Shown: piece by piece, positions 36,088-44,123 of the stretch
How the letters are laid out: every line of letters starts with the position of its first letter
Numbering within the stretch: the stretch's first letter is position 1
Assembly: GCF_900129685.1 (NCBI RefSeq)
Contig: NZ_FQWM01000001.1
Coordinates: 956,791-1,020,790, forward strand
Origin: Cognatishimia maritima
Lineage (GTDB): Bacteria; Pseudomonadota; Alphaproteobacteria; Rhodobacterales; Rhodobacteraceae
Direction of reading: 5' to 3'
Length of the DNA stretch: 64,000 nt
Translations under genes and position numbers: made by a program
The notes under the pieces: generated by a model
Told to the model about the DNA's origin: nothing
Database searches by the model: none
What the model saw: only the letters and a program-made list of their open reading frames with translations

Positions 36088-37365
36088 TCAGCGGTAGATT
36101 GCCGTGGGCAACCACATTGACAGCGCCGGAATGAACATCAGCATCAACAGGACGGTTACCAACGGCACGAGGAACGGGGCCGTGGCGACGACGCAGCGTT
36201 CAAAGGGCACCTCTGACACTTTGGCCAAAACATAAAGCACTAGCCCCACAGGTGGCGTCAGCAATCCGATCATCAAGTTGAGGATCAGGATAATGCCAAA
36301 ATGAACCGGGTCGATCCCGATTTGCATCGCGACGGGCAAGAGAACCGGTGTCAGGATCGTGATCGCGGCGAGGGTCTCCATGAAGCAGCCTACAACAAGC
36401 ACGATCAACATGATGATGAGCAAAATCGCGGTCGGATTGTCGGTCACGATCAGCAAAGATTCCGCAAACATTTGGGCGACCTGATTGGCAGTCAGGATCC
36501 AAGCGAAAATCGAGGACGCTGCGACAATCATCATGATCGAGGCTGTCGTTTCCACGGTATCCATCGAGACACGCAAAATGCGCTTTCTATCTAGTGTGCG
36601 ATATACAAACAGACCAAGCACCAAAGAATAGGCAACCGCCGCGATCGCGGCCTCTGTCGGTGTGAAGATACCGGTCAGAATACCCCCCACAATAATAATG
36701 GGTGTGAACAGCGGCAGGACAGCACTCCAGAGCGTGCTAAGGAATAACTGCATGCTGAAACGCTCATCTCGTGGGTAGTCCCTGAGTTTGGCGTAGACCG
36801 CGACCATCACCATCAAGGAAAAGGCCATCAGCAGACCCGGGATCAAACCGGCTGCAAATAGTTGACCGATCGACGTATCCGCGATCACGCCATAAACAAC
36901 CAAAGGCAAAGATGGCGGGATAATTGGGCCTATTGTCGAGGAAGCCGCCGTGATGCCAACCGAAAAATCAGTGTCATAGCCAGCTTCGCGCATCGCCTTG
37001 ATTTCAATGTTGCCAAGGCCACCTGCATCGGCAACAGCCGCGCCTGACATGCCTGCAAAGATGACGCTTGCACCGACGTTGACGTGCCCCAGGCCGCCGT
37101 ACATCCACCCCACGGCAGAGCGGGCGAATGCGAAAATCTTGGCGGTGATCCCGGCAGAATTCATCAAGTGGCCAGCCATGATAAAGAACGGCACAGCGAT
37201 AAGCGGGAAAGAGTTAATGCCATTCACCATGTTGTGTAGAACGACGACGTTGGGCAGCCCATCGAGCATAATGAAAAGCAGCGAACTGACGCCCAGCGCC
37301 ACTGCGACAGGCGCACCTGCAATCAACAGGACGAAGAGCGCCACGAAAAGAAGTATAAGTTCCAT
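36088..37365 (-). CDS. TRAP transporter large permease (DctM)
   Basis: This 425-residue integral membrane protein of the DctM family is the large subunit of a tripartite ATP-independent periplasmic transporter, driven by sodium. Conserved DctM segments are visible: PLIAVPFFIMAGHLMNSAGIT, GHVNVGASVIFAGMSGAAVAD, TAASSTIGPIIPPS and TPTEAAIAAVAYS. About twelve spans are expected. The ATG at 37365 yields the usual start MELILLFVALF. It lies between the small permease and kduD. The substrate is probably an unsaturated uronate or keto-uronate, from gene context. Confidence 0.93.
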   Translation of the reverse strand: MELILLFVALFVLLIAGAPVAVALGVSSLLFIMLDGLPNVVVLHNMVNGINSFPLIAVPFFIMAGHLMNSAGITAKIFAFARSAVGWMYGGLGHVNVGASVIFAGMSGAAVADAGGLGNIEIKAMREAGYDTDFSVGITAASSTIGPIIPPSLPLVVYGVIADTSIGQLFAAGLIPGLLMAFSLMVMVAVYAKLRDYPRDERFSMQLFLSTLWSAVLPLFTPIIIVGGILTGIFTPTEAAIAAVAYSLVLGLFVYRTLDRKRILRVSMDTVETTASIMMIVAASSIFAWILTANQVAQMFAESLLIVTDNPTAILLIIMLIVLVVGCFMETLAAITILTPVLLPVAMQIGIDPVHFGIILILNLMIGLLTPPVGLVLYVLAKVSEVPFERCVVATAPFLVPLVTVLLMLMFIPALSMWLPTAIYR

Positions 37366-37378
37366 GAGTGGTCTTTTC

Positions 37379-37969
37379 TTAATCAGGGACGTCGTGGAGC
37401 GAGCGCTCTTCGAGGTCACGCAAAAGGTCGGCGGGCGATTGCTTGAATTTCCGCAGTAGCCAGACTGTCGTAAACAGTGTCATCAGCGCGAGTGCGCCAG
37501 CGACGCTCCAGTACAGCAGGCTCTTTGGAATTTCGACCGAGGCCATCTTGGTGCGCGTTTTCTGCGCGAGTTCGACAGCGAGGATCGCCAGATACCCATA
37601 ATACACAAGGCAAATCACTTCCATCGCGATGCTCAGCCATTTGCCAGCGGCGGGTGACAGATAGCGATAGAAGAATTCCAGAAAAATATGGGTGCCCTTC
37701 TTGGTGACAGATATCGCACCAAGGAAAGCGACCAAAATCAGCGTGTAGCGCGCAATTTCTTCGGTCCATGCGATGCTGTCGTTCAGCACGTAACGTGTGA
37801 AGAACTGCAAAAAGACAATGAACGCCAGACACCAAAGTGCGAACAGACCGGGCAGATCAAAGACGCTGAAATCGGATACATCCGCCTCTTTGTCTATAAA
37901 GTCGATATTGGGGGGCGCAGATTCTGCGCTCCCCTTGCCCGAAGAATTTTCAACGGCATGGTTTTCCAT
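37379..37969 (-). CDS. TRAP transporter small permease (DctQ)
   Basis: This 196-residue small membrane subunit has four predicted spans, including CLAFIVFLQFFTRYVLND, the DctQ signature WTEEIARYTLILVAFLGA and LLYWSVAGALALMTLFTTVW. The N-terminal 30 residues are soluble and acidic. The ATG at 37969 is preferred over an in-frame TTG three bases upstream. It lies 13 bases from dctM and 15 bases after dctP. Confidence 0.9.
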   Translation of the reverse strand: MENHAVENSSGKGSAESAPPNIDFIDKEADVSDFSVFDLPGLFALWCLAFIVFLQFFTRYVLNDSIAWTEEIARYTLILVAFLGAISVTKKGTHIFLEFFYRYLSPAAGKWLSIAMEVICLVYYGYLAILAVELAQKTRTKMASVEIPKSLLYWSVAGALALMTLFTTVWLLRKFKQSPADLLRDLEERSLHDVPD

Positions 37970-37984
37970 CAAATTGGCAACCTA

Positions 37985-38956
37985 TCAAAGTTCGCCAAGG
38001 CGACGGAAGTGGTCCATTGTGTATGGCACGCTGTCACCTGTCAGCATTGGGCGCACAGCATCTTGGAATGGGCCTTTGTCGACTTCATTCACCGTGATGC
38101 CCTGCTCACGGAACCAAGCAACCAGATCCAGTTCAGACTGATAGATTTCCTCGGAAACCTTCATTGCCGCCTGCTCTAGGATGTCGCGCACAACTCCGGC
38201 ATCGTCACCCACGCGGGACAACGCGTCGTCAGAGGCGATGATCAGCAGAGAGTTCAGGATGTGGCCCGTCAGGTTGATGTTGGACTGAACTTCGTAGAAT
38301 TTTTTGAACTGAATGGTTGGCAGCGGGTTTTCCTGCGCGTCGACAACACCTTGTTGCAGAGCCAAGTACACCTCAGAGAAGGCCATCGGAGTTGGGTTTG
38401 CGCCAACCGCATTCGGGAACATCAGCATGACCGGGGAGTTTGGCACGCGGATTTTCAGACCTTCCATATCGGCAGGCTTCAGGATTGGTTTGTTCGATGT
38501 CACGTGACGCTGACCGTAATAAACCAGTCCGAGAACGTGGTTGCCGGTGGCATCTTTGTAACCTTCAGAAAGCTCGGCAAACAGGTCGCTGCCACGATAG
38601 GACAGCCAATGATCATAGCCGCGCATAATGAACGGATAATCTGAAATAGCGATTGGCCCATAATAGCGTTCAACAAAGCTTGGACCTGTGTAGATCACGT
38701 CGACGGAACCAATTCCGAGACCTTCGTTGATTTCAACTTCTTTGCCCAATGTGGATGCTGCAAATACTTTGATCTCGACACGACCGTCAGTCAGTTTGGC
38801 AACCTCATCGGCCGCCCATTCGGCGACCTGGTGATAGGACGAGCCCGTTTCATAAACGTGCGCCCATTTCAGAGTTTCGGTGGCAAATGAGGCGCTGGCG
38901 CTCGCGATGGTCAAGCAGCCCGCAGCAATGAGTGTTGGAATAGTCTTAAAAGGCAT
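37985..38956 (-). CDS. TRAP transporter solute-binding protein (DctP)
   Basis: This 323-residue periplasmic binding protein has a signal peptide (MPFKTIPTLIAAGCLTIASA, cleavage near ASFA). DctP features are KWAHVYETGSSYHQVAEWAADEV split at the N-terminus, GLKIRVPNSPVMLMFPNAVGA with the substrate-carboxylate arginine, and PTPMAFSEVYLALQQGVVDAQENP. The start at 38956 follows GGGAGGAAGAA. It is the first gene of the operon dctP-dctQ-dctM-kduD. The ligand is probably a (keto)uronate. Confidence 0.92.
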   Translation of the reverse strand: MPFKTIPTLIAAGCLTIASASASFATETLKWAHVYETGSSYHQVAEWAADEVAKLTDGRVEIKVFAASTLGKEVEINEGLGIGSVDVIYTGPSFVERYYGPIAISDYPFIMRGYDHWLSYRGSDLFAELSEGYKDATGNHVLGLVYYGQRHVTSNKPILKPADMEGLKIRVPNSPVMLMFPNAVGANPTPMAFSEVYLALQQGVVDAQENPLPTIQFKKFYEVQSNINLTGHILNSLLIIASDDALSRVGDDAGVVRDILEQAAMKVSEEIYQSELDLVAWFREQGITVNEVDKGPFQDAVRPMLTGDSVPYTMDHFRRLGEL

Positions 38957-39023
38957 TTCTTCCTCCCTTAGAGGCCCAGATTTTGGGCGACACGCTATCA
39001 ACCCCCCTCCGGTCGTTGACAGC

Positions 39024-39048
39024 AACTTGAATATTCAATATACAAGTT
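39024..39048. promoter_or_regulatory. GntR-type operator in the kdu-TRAP promoter region
   Basis: The perfect palindrome TTGAATATTCAA (39027-39038) overlaps the inverted pair AACTTG...CAAGTT (39024-39029 with 39043-39048). It lies 70-90 bases upstream of dctP, between the divergent dctP operon and the GntR gene, where autoregulation would act. Confidence 0.55.
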
Positions 39049-39131
39049 ATCGAAAATGGCAAGCACCCTTTTTACAAAGAGGCATTCAGCGTAAAAACTG
39101 CGGAGCAACCCTACAAAAAGAGTGTCCGAAA

Positions 39132-39887
39132 TTGCCCCTTACAAGAAAGCGCGCCCATAATTCCCCGCCTTCGCCCAGCGCGCGCATTAAGCAGAAGGCC
39201 AAGCCAACCTTGGCCCAAGAGCTATATCGCAAGCTGCATCAAGAGATCGTTACGATGGAATTGCACCCCGGCGCGCCCATCTCTGAAACCGAACTAGCGG
39301 CGGACTTCGGCGTGAGCCGCACGCCAATCCGCGAGGCGTTGTTGCGATTAGCGCGGGAAGACCTCGTTGAGGTTGTGCCGAAATCGGGCACATTTGTATC
39401 TCGTATTCCGGTATCGAACCTGCCGGAGGCTCTGATCGCACGGCGGGCGCTGGAAAACATGACAGCGAAAGCCGCCGCAAAATTCGCCGCGCGCAGCCAA
39501 ATCCTAGAGCTGCATGTCTTTCTTGAACGACAACAAGAGTTCGCGGACTTGAACGACATGGAAGGATTTCACCTGGCGGACGAAAGCTTTCACAAACAAA
39601 TCGCTATTGTGGGCAGACTCCCCGGACTTTGGACTTTTGCCCAGCAAGTTAAACTGCAGATGGACCGTTTTAGGCGCCTCACCCTACCCGAGCCGGGTCG
39701 AATGTATATGGCACTAGAGGAACACCGCGCCATCGCGGCGGCCATTGAAGCTGGGGAGCCCGATCATGCCAGCTTGGAAATGGATCGCCATCTGACCGGC
39801 CTGCAGCTTCATATTAAGAAAGTTGTTCAATCCCATCCCGACTTTTTCATCGTGGATACAGATTTGGACGATCTCGTGAGTATTTAG
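39132..39887 (+). CDS. GntR-family (FadR subgroup) regulator of the uronate genes
   Basis: This GntR regulator of about 251 residues has an N-terminal winged helix (TLAQELYRKLHQEIVTMEL, SETELAADFGVSRTPIREAL, VEVVPKSGTFVS) and a C-terminal FCD effector domain. The histidines typical of the metal site lie in DESFHKQIAIVG and LEEHRAIAAAIEAG. There is no ATG near the expected N-terminus, so the TTG at 39132 is proposed. An ATG far upstream (38880) would overlap dctP and is unlikely. It is divergent from dctP and just upstream of kduI. Confidence 0.82.
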   Translation: MPLTRKRAHNSPPSPSARIKQKAKPTLAQELYRKLHQEIVTMELHPGAPISETELAADFGVSRTPIREALLRLAREDLVEVVPKSGTFVSRIPVSNLPEALIARRALENMTAKAAAKFAARSQILELHVFLERQQEFADLNDMEGFHLADESFHKQIAIVGRLPGLWTFAQQVKLQMDRFRRLTLPEPGRMYMALEEHRAIAAAIEAGEPDHASLEMDRHLTGLQLHIKKVVQSHPDFFIVDTDLDDLVSI

Positions 39888-39921
39888 ACGTTTAAGATCA
39901 AACACAGGACACTACGCACCC

Positions 39922-40752
39922 ATGGACATTCGACAAGCTTGCAGCCCGACGGAAACAAAATCCTTCGGCACAAAAGAGTTGCGCGACAACTACCTTATGG
40001 AGGGACTCTTCAAAACCGCTGAGGTCACAATGGTCTATAGTCATTTGGACCGTACAATTGTCGCCGGTGCGGTGCCAACGGATGCCCCGCTTGATCTGAT
40101 TGCCGTCGATCAACTTAAGTCCGAGAACTTTCTGGACCGTCGCGAAATGGGGATCATCAATATCGGTGGTCCGGGTTCGGTCGAGGCTGATGGCGTAGTC
40201 TACGAGATGAGCGGTTCTGAGTGCCTTTATTTGCCCATGGGGACCAAAGACGTGTCTTTTGCGAGCGAAGAAGCCAGCACCCCGGCAAAGTTTTATTTTA
40301 TCAGCACGCCTGCGCATCACCGCTACGAGACACGGCTCTTGACGCAAGAGGATGCAAATCACGTGCATCTGGGATCTCAGGCTGACGCAAATGTAAGAAC
40401 CATTCTGCAGTACATTCACCCGGATGTATGCGACAGCTGTCAGTTGGTGATGGGCGTGACCAAAATTGCCGAGGGCAGCGTTTGGAACACCATGCCCTGC
40501 CACACCCATGACCGACGCTCTGAGGTTTACCTCTATTTCGGCATGGCGGAAAAAACACGCGTATTTCACTTCATGGGAGACCCCGAAGAAACGCGGCATT
40601 TGGTGGTCGCAAATGAACAGGCGATCCTGTCGCCCGGTTGGTCCATCCATAGTGGCGCGGGAACCGGTGCATATGGCTTTATCTGGTCCATGGCAGGAGA
40701 CAATAAAGAGTTCACCGACATGGATTTTGTCGCGATGGAAACGTTGCGCTGA
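39922..40752 (+). CDS. kduI: 5-dehydro-4-deoxy-D-glucuronate isomerase
   Basis: KduI isomerises 5-keto-4-deoxyuronate (DKI), formed from unsaturated uronates in pectin or related polysaccharide breakdown, to 2,5-diketo-3-deoxygluconate, the substrate of KduD. The 276-residue cupin has the metal-binding HTHDRRSEVYLYF segment (two histidines and a glutamate, about residues 194-206) and a further histidine in SIHSGAGTG. The start MDIRQACSPTETKSFGTKEL matches the family. It lies 34 bases after the GntR gene. Downstream KDG kinase and aldolase genes are not in this window. Confidence 0.93.
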   Translation: MDIRQACSPTETKSFGTKELRDNYLMEGLFKTAEVTMVYSHLDRTIVAGAVPTDAPLDLIAVDQLKSENFLDRREMGIINIGGPGSVEADGVVYEMSGSECLYLPMGTKDVSFASEEASTPAKFYFISTPAHHRYETRLLTQEDANHVHLGSQADANVRTILQYIHPDVCDSCQLVMGVTKIAEGSVWNTMPCHTHDRRSEVYLYFGMAEKTRVFHFMGDPEETRHLVVANEQAILSPGWSIHSGAGTGAYGFIWSMAGDNKEFTDMDFVAMETLR

Positions 40753-41077
40753 TCTGCGCCCTACCCGGAGAAATCATTGCCGCCCCGAACGATCGCGGGG
40801 CGGCTTCCGCAGTATCAGACTTCCGCTTCAACCCCTGCAAGGCAGCCACAAAGCTACGATCTCGGATAGCCATTTGGGCAGTGCGGTTGCTCCCAACATC
40901 AAAACGCCGTTCTGCTGCATTGCACTGACAACGGGTATGTCTGAACGAGAAAAGTTAACGGCCTCTGGTTCGGCTACCCTCCGCTTGCATCGGTCTTCAG
41001 CACAAGCCGTAATGAGATTTCATCATATCTGCGACCGCCCACCTTCAACGCGTTCGGAAGGTAGGCATATTGCTCAA
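40753..41077. other. gene-poor gap before the IS, with a truncated C-terminal coding remnant
   Basis: A perfect stem GCCGCCCCG/CGGGGCGGC (40779-40787 with 40796-40804) follows kduI and may end its transcript, although it has no T tract. On the minus strand, bases 40974-41077 read as a plausible C-terminal coding remnant (QYAYLPNALKVGGRRYDEIS, then LRLVLKTDASGG and stop) cut off by the IS end. I cannot name the protein. Nothing else is recognisable. Confidence 0.4.
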
Positions 41078-41245
41078 TGTCTGACGTCAGCGCCTATGGG
41101 TCCAAATAGCGATATTTGATAAGAGAGTATTCTTGGCTCATCGTAACCACTGAGGAGTGGGCGATGAGAAATGTCCGTCGTCAGAGTTTTTGGAACCAAG
41201 AGCGGCGTAAACTAAGAGAGTGTTTGGCTCATCTGGTTGGTTTGA

Positions 41246-42187
41246 TTATGCGGCACGTTGCCTGTGTTGCAAGCGTCGCGTTTCGAGTGTCTTTTGTTTG
41301 ATCCTTTCTCTTTGTTTTAGAATGGCTTTGTCACGTCCGAAGTATACGTCTGATGGCGTGACGTTATTCAGGCTCTCGTGATAGCGCTGATGGTTGTAGT
41401 GATCGACGAAGGCTTCGATCTGGGCTTCGAGATCACCCGGCAGGAAGTAGTTTTCCAGCAAGATCCTGTTCTTCAAGGTTTGATGCCAGCGCTCAATCTT
41501 ACCTTGGGTTTGAGGATGATACGGCGCACCGCGACTGTGTTTCATACCTTTGTTCTGTAACCAATCAGCCAAGTCGGCAGAGACATAACTTGAGCCGTTA
41601 TCACTGAGCAGTCTTGGTTTGTGAACAACATGGACATGGTCACAGCCGGAGGCCTGCAAGGCCAGATCGAGGGTGTCTGTCACATCTTCAGCCCGCATGG
41701 TCGTGAAGAGCTTCCATGAGATGATGTAACGACTGTAGTCGTCCAAGATCGTGCTGAGATAGAACCAGCCCCAGCCAAGAACCTTGAGATAGGTAAAGTC
41801 GGTCTGCCAAAGCTGGTTGATGGCTGTCGTCTTGTGTTTGAACTCATTTGCGGCTTTCAGCACAATGAAGGCAGGGCTGGTGATCAGGTCATGTGCCTTA
41901 AGCGTGCGATACACTGTGGATTCCGATACAAAGTAGCGTTCTTGATCCGTGAACGTCACCGCTAATTCGCGTGGCGACAGTTCTGTCTCCTTCAAGGCGA
42001 AGTCGACGACTTTGCGCTTCACCTCATCGGGAACGCGGTTCCAAACGTGCTTTGGCTTGGGAGACTGATCCTTAAGTCCAGCCGCCCCGCGCTGCAGGTA
42101 TCGGTCGTACCAACGGTAGAATGTGGTGCGAGGGATACCCAGTTTGGCCAATGTCAGACGCGCTGACAGATGGCTTTCTTCAACCAA
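41246..42187 (-). CDS. IS3-family transposase OrfB (DDE integrase core)
   Basis: A 313-codon frame encodes the catalytic part of an IS3-family transposase. It has an N-terminal HTH_21-like region (LGIPRTTFYRWYDRYLQRG) and a DDE core with WQTDFTYLKV, LLSDNGSSYV and GKIERWHQTLK. The catalytic D, D and E lie in these three segments, with the DD(35)E spacing. The usual OrfB start (ATG at about 42263, MRYSASE) is in a different frame that stops after 24 codons. The gene therefore appears to have a frameshift near 42190-42250, unless ribosomal frameshifting repairs it. The element is probably inactive. Confidence 0.85.
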   Translation of the reverse strand: MVEESHLSARLTLAKLGIPRTTFYRWYDRYLQRGAAGLKDQSPKPKHVWNRVPDEVKRKVVDFALKETELSPRELAVTFTDQERYFVSESTVYRTLKAHDLITSPAFIVLKAANEFKHKTTAINQLWQTDFTYLKVLGWGWFYLSTILDDYSRYIISWKLFTTMRAEDVTDTLDLALQASGCDHVHVVHKPRLLSDNGSSYVSADLADWLQNKGMKHSRGAPYHPQTQGKIERWHQTLKNRILLENYFLPGDLEAQIEAFVDHYNHQRYHESLNNVTPSDVYFGRDKAILKQRERIKQKTLETRRLQHRQRAA

Positions 42188-42243
42188 CCGAATGATCTCC
42201 GTTCGCCTGTTCTCTCAGACCAATGGCGTTCACAGGCTCACTC

Positions 42244-42666
42244 TCAGATGCAGAGTACCTCATTCGTGGTCGTCCCCATCCATTGCCCGGCAGGCGATTG
42301 CAACGCAATCTGCCGAGAGGGGGCGATCATGCTTTTTTTGAGCAAGCGCAGTTCGAGCGTTTGCTCCGCAACAACCTCCTTCAGATCACGAGCTTCGCGC
42401 CGCAAGTCCTTGACCTCGTCGGTTGTCGCTTCACGTGCTGTGTCACCAGCAAGCCGCTTCTTTCCGGCTTCCATGAAGTCCTTCGACCATTTGTAATAAA
42501 CACCTTGGGAAATACCCTCACGGCGGCACAGCTCTGCAATGCTGTCTTCTCCGCGAAGGCCATCCAGCACAATCCGGATCTTCTCTTCGGCTGAATACTG
42601 TTTGCGTGTTGCCCGCTTGATGTCTCTGACGATCTTCTCGCCGGGGCTCTTACTTGTCTTTCTCAT
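42244..42666 (-). CDS. IS3-family transposase OrfA
   Basis: This 140-residue OrfA has a helix-turn-helix (RKQYSAEEKIRIVLDGLRGE, IAELCRREGISQGVYYKWSK) followed by a leucine-zipper-like helix (VKDLRREARDLKEVVAEQTL, ELRLLKKS) used for multimerisation. The ATG at 42666 follows GAGGAGTGGACG. The HTH part binds the element ends. The same gene start is present in the fragment at 63873. Confidence 0.88.
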   Translation of the reverse strand: MRKTSKSPGEKIVRDIKRATRKQYSAEEKIRIVLDGLRGEDSIAELCRREGISQGVYYKWSKDFMEAGKKRLAGDTAREATTDEVKDLRREARDLKEVVAEQTLELRLLKKSMIAPSRQIALQSPAGQWMGTTTNEVLCI

Positions 42667-42752
42667 CGTCCACTCCTCAGCGGTTACGATGAGCCAAGAA
42701 TACTCTCTTATCAAATACCGCTATTTGGACCCATAGGCGCTGACGTCAGACA

Positions 42753-43073
42753 CTATTGACCAGTGCCGAGCTTCCAAATTCGATTTTGGTGGACAAATAT
42801 TGTGCCACGACTTTTTTCTTTCACAACCACAGTTTTGAACTTGAGCTCATCAAGCAAGCGCTGATGTCACCAGCCTTTTATGTAGGAGCCTTGGGGAGTA
42901 AGAAAACACATCTGTCTCGCCTCAAACAGTTGTAGAAAATCGGCTTGGAGCAGAATTCCTCTGATCGCTTGCGCGCACCGATTGGTTCGATACCGTCTAC
43001 GAGAGCCCCACTGACGCTCGCGATTTCGGTTCTGGCAGAAATTATGGCAGCGAAACAGAGCGCCGCACTATGA
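42753..43073 (+). pseudogene. decayed XdhC/CoxI-family maturation factor
   Basis: Reading the plus strand in the frame of base 42789 gives a recognisable XdhC C-terminal half: ELELIKQALMSPAFYVGALG, SKKTHLSRLKQL, then a TAG stop at 42933-42935. The frame continues as KIGLEQNSSDRLRAPIG and LAISVLAEIMAAKQSAAL to TGA at 43071-43073. XdhC proteins insert the sulfurated molybdenum cofactor into xanthine dehydrogenase-type enzymes. The gene has lost its 5' half at the IS boundary and has an internal stop, so it is a pseudogene. Its final TGA overlaps the ATG of the mocA-like gene (ATGA), the remnant of an operon. Confidence 0.8.
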
Positions 43074-43684
43074 CTATGGTCGCGGTTTTACTGGCGGCGG
43101 GAGAGTCTGAACGGTTCGGATCGAATAATAAACTGCTTGCGCCTTTTTTGGGGAAGCCACTTATCTTACACGCGGCACGGCCTCTCATTGATCTTGAAGC
43201 GGACCATTTAGTCGCCGTAACCGACTCTTGTGCCGTTCGCGCACTTTTACCTGAGTTTCACTGCATTGCGCCGGACAGTGTAAGCCGAAGCCAAGCGAAT
43301 AGCTTCCTTGCAGGTTTGAAGGCAGCCGAAGATCTAGGCGCAGATTCTGTTCTTTTTTCTCTCGGTGACATGCCCTTTATTTCAACTTCTCTTCTTAAGA
43401 AGCTAATTTTGAGGTGCACCACCGGAACAGCCTCAGTCAGCTCTTGCAATGGCTTTCGAAGCGCTCCTGCGTGTTTCAGCTCAGTACACTTTGAGGCGCT
43501 CACCTGCATGACTGGAGATAGCGGCGCACGCATGTTCACCAATTCACTTCCAGTGGGCTGCGCAGTAAAAACGGATCCTCGTTCTATGGCAGATATTGAC
43601 TACCCAGAAGACATCGAAAAATGGGAGACCTTGTCCCAATCAGATCGTTCGTCCCGCAAACAGGGATTGGAAACTGCACTATAG
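43070..43684 (+). CDS. mocA: MocA-type molybdenum cofactor nucleotidyltransferase
   Basis: This 204-residue MobA-like NTP transferase most likely acts as a molybdopterin cytidylyltransferase, the MocA type that serves molybdenum hydroxylases. It has the nucleotide-binding start VAVLLAAGESERFGSNNKLL (about residues 4-23), a central FSLGDMPFIS and a C-terminal DIDYPEDIEKWE. The ATG at 43070 overlaps the TGA of the xdhC remnant; an ATG at 43076 is the alternative. No molybdenum hydroxylase structural genes are in the window, so it is orphaned beside an IS and may itself be decaying. Confidence 0.8.
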   Translation: MTMVAVLLAAGESERFGSNNKLLAPFLGKPLILHAARPLIDLEADHLVAVTDSCAVRALLPEFHCIAPDSVSRSQANSFLAGLKAAEDLGADSVLFSLGDMPFISTSLLKKLILRCTTGTASVSSCNGFRSAPACFSSVHFEALTCMTGDSGARMFTNSLPVGCAVKTDPRSMADIDYPEDIEKWETLSQSDRSSRKQGLETAL

Positions 43685-44110
43685 AAAATTGAACAAGTAC
43701 CTCTCTCCGAGTATCGCAGCATCGTAGAAACCTAGGGCATCTTGTTTTGACGCGCAGTAAAGGATTAATCCGGGTTCTTCGTTGTAGGATAACCAATTCC
43801 ACTAACCTAATTTTACTTGCCGCAGGCAGCGCTTTGTCTGTGACCTGGGAGTTCCAGTTCAACACTTCGCTGAGCCATGAATCGATGACCGCTATCCCCG
43901 GGTCTTTGCAGTATCGGAGACAGAGTTCTTACAGCGGTTTTTGTGCTGCATCAGCAACGACCGAAAACCCAAGGTCGGCAAAGTCCCGCCTTGCCGCCGC
44001 AACTTCCATCAAATGCTGCACTTCAATCCCAGCCTGCATTCTTGCTCAAAGTCAGCGGCCCCTTCTTACGATGTTACTTCAGCCCACTTGACATTCCAAT
44101 GACATTCCGC
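43685..44110. other. gene-poor gap
   Basis: No complete gene is supported. On the minus strand, 43929-44039 reads as a 36-residue ORF (MQAGIEVQHLMEVAAARRDF and onward to KPL) with coding-like composition. It could be a remnant, but it is too short to identify. The remainder shows no repeats or terminators that I can defend. Confidence 0.35.
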
Positions 44111-44120
44111 TGGTATACCA
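44111..44120. promoter_or_regulatory. GntR operator TGGTATACCA
   Basis: The perfect 10-bp palindrome TGGTATACCA lies three bases before the start codon of the GntR gene. FCD-type GntR regulators typically bind TGGT-N2-ACCA sites. In this position it would block both transcription and ribosome access, so it is a likely autoregulatory operator. Confidence 0.65.
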
Positions 44121-44123
44121 TAT

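Larger units (their letters stand above)
41078..42752 (-). mobile_element. IS3-family insertion sequence with about 92-bp inverted ends
   Basis: The element spans an orfA-orfB pair on the minus strand. Both outer ends carry nearly the same sequence of about 92 bp, beginning TGTCTGACGTCAGCGCC and running through TAAGAGAGTATTCTTGG to GAGGAGTGG (41078-41170 and 42661-42752, three mismatches). A shorter copy of the inner end motif, TAAGAGAGTGTTTGGCTCATC, lies at 41213-41233 next to the orfB stop and may be the native right end. The outer left copy would then be a fragment of a second, inverted copy. No target-site duplication is evident. A third copy of the same end lies at 63787. Confidence 0.8.

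Noticed and set aside
38880..39131. ATG at 38880 as start of the GntR gene
   Set aside because: It would place about 84 extra codons over the divergent dctP gene and the operator; the family N-terminus begins near 39132-39210.
41074..42756. target-site duplication of the IS
   Set aside because: The bases flanking the outer ends (CTCAA on the left and CTATT on the right) do not match, so no duplication is claimed.
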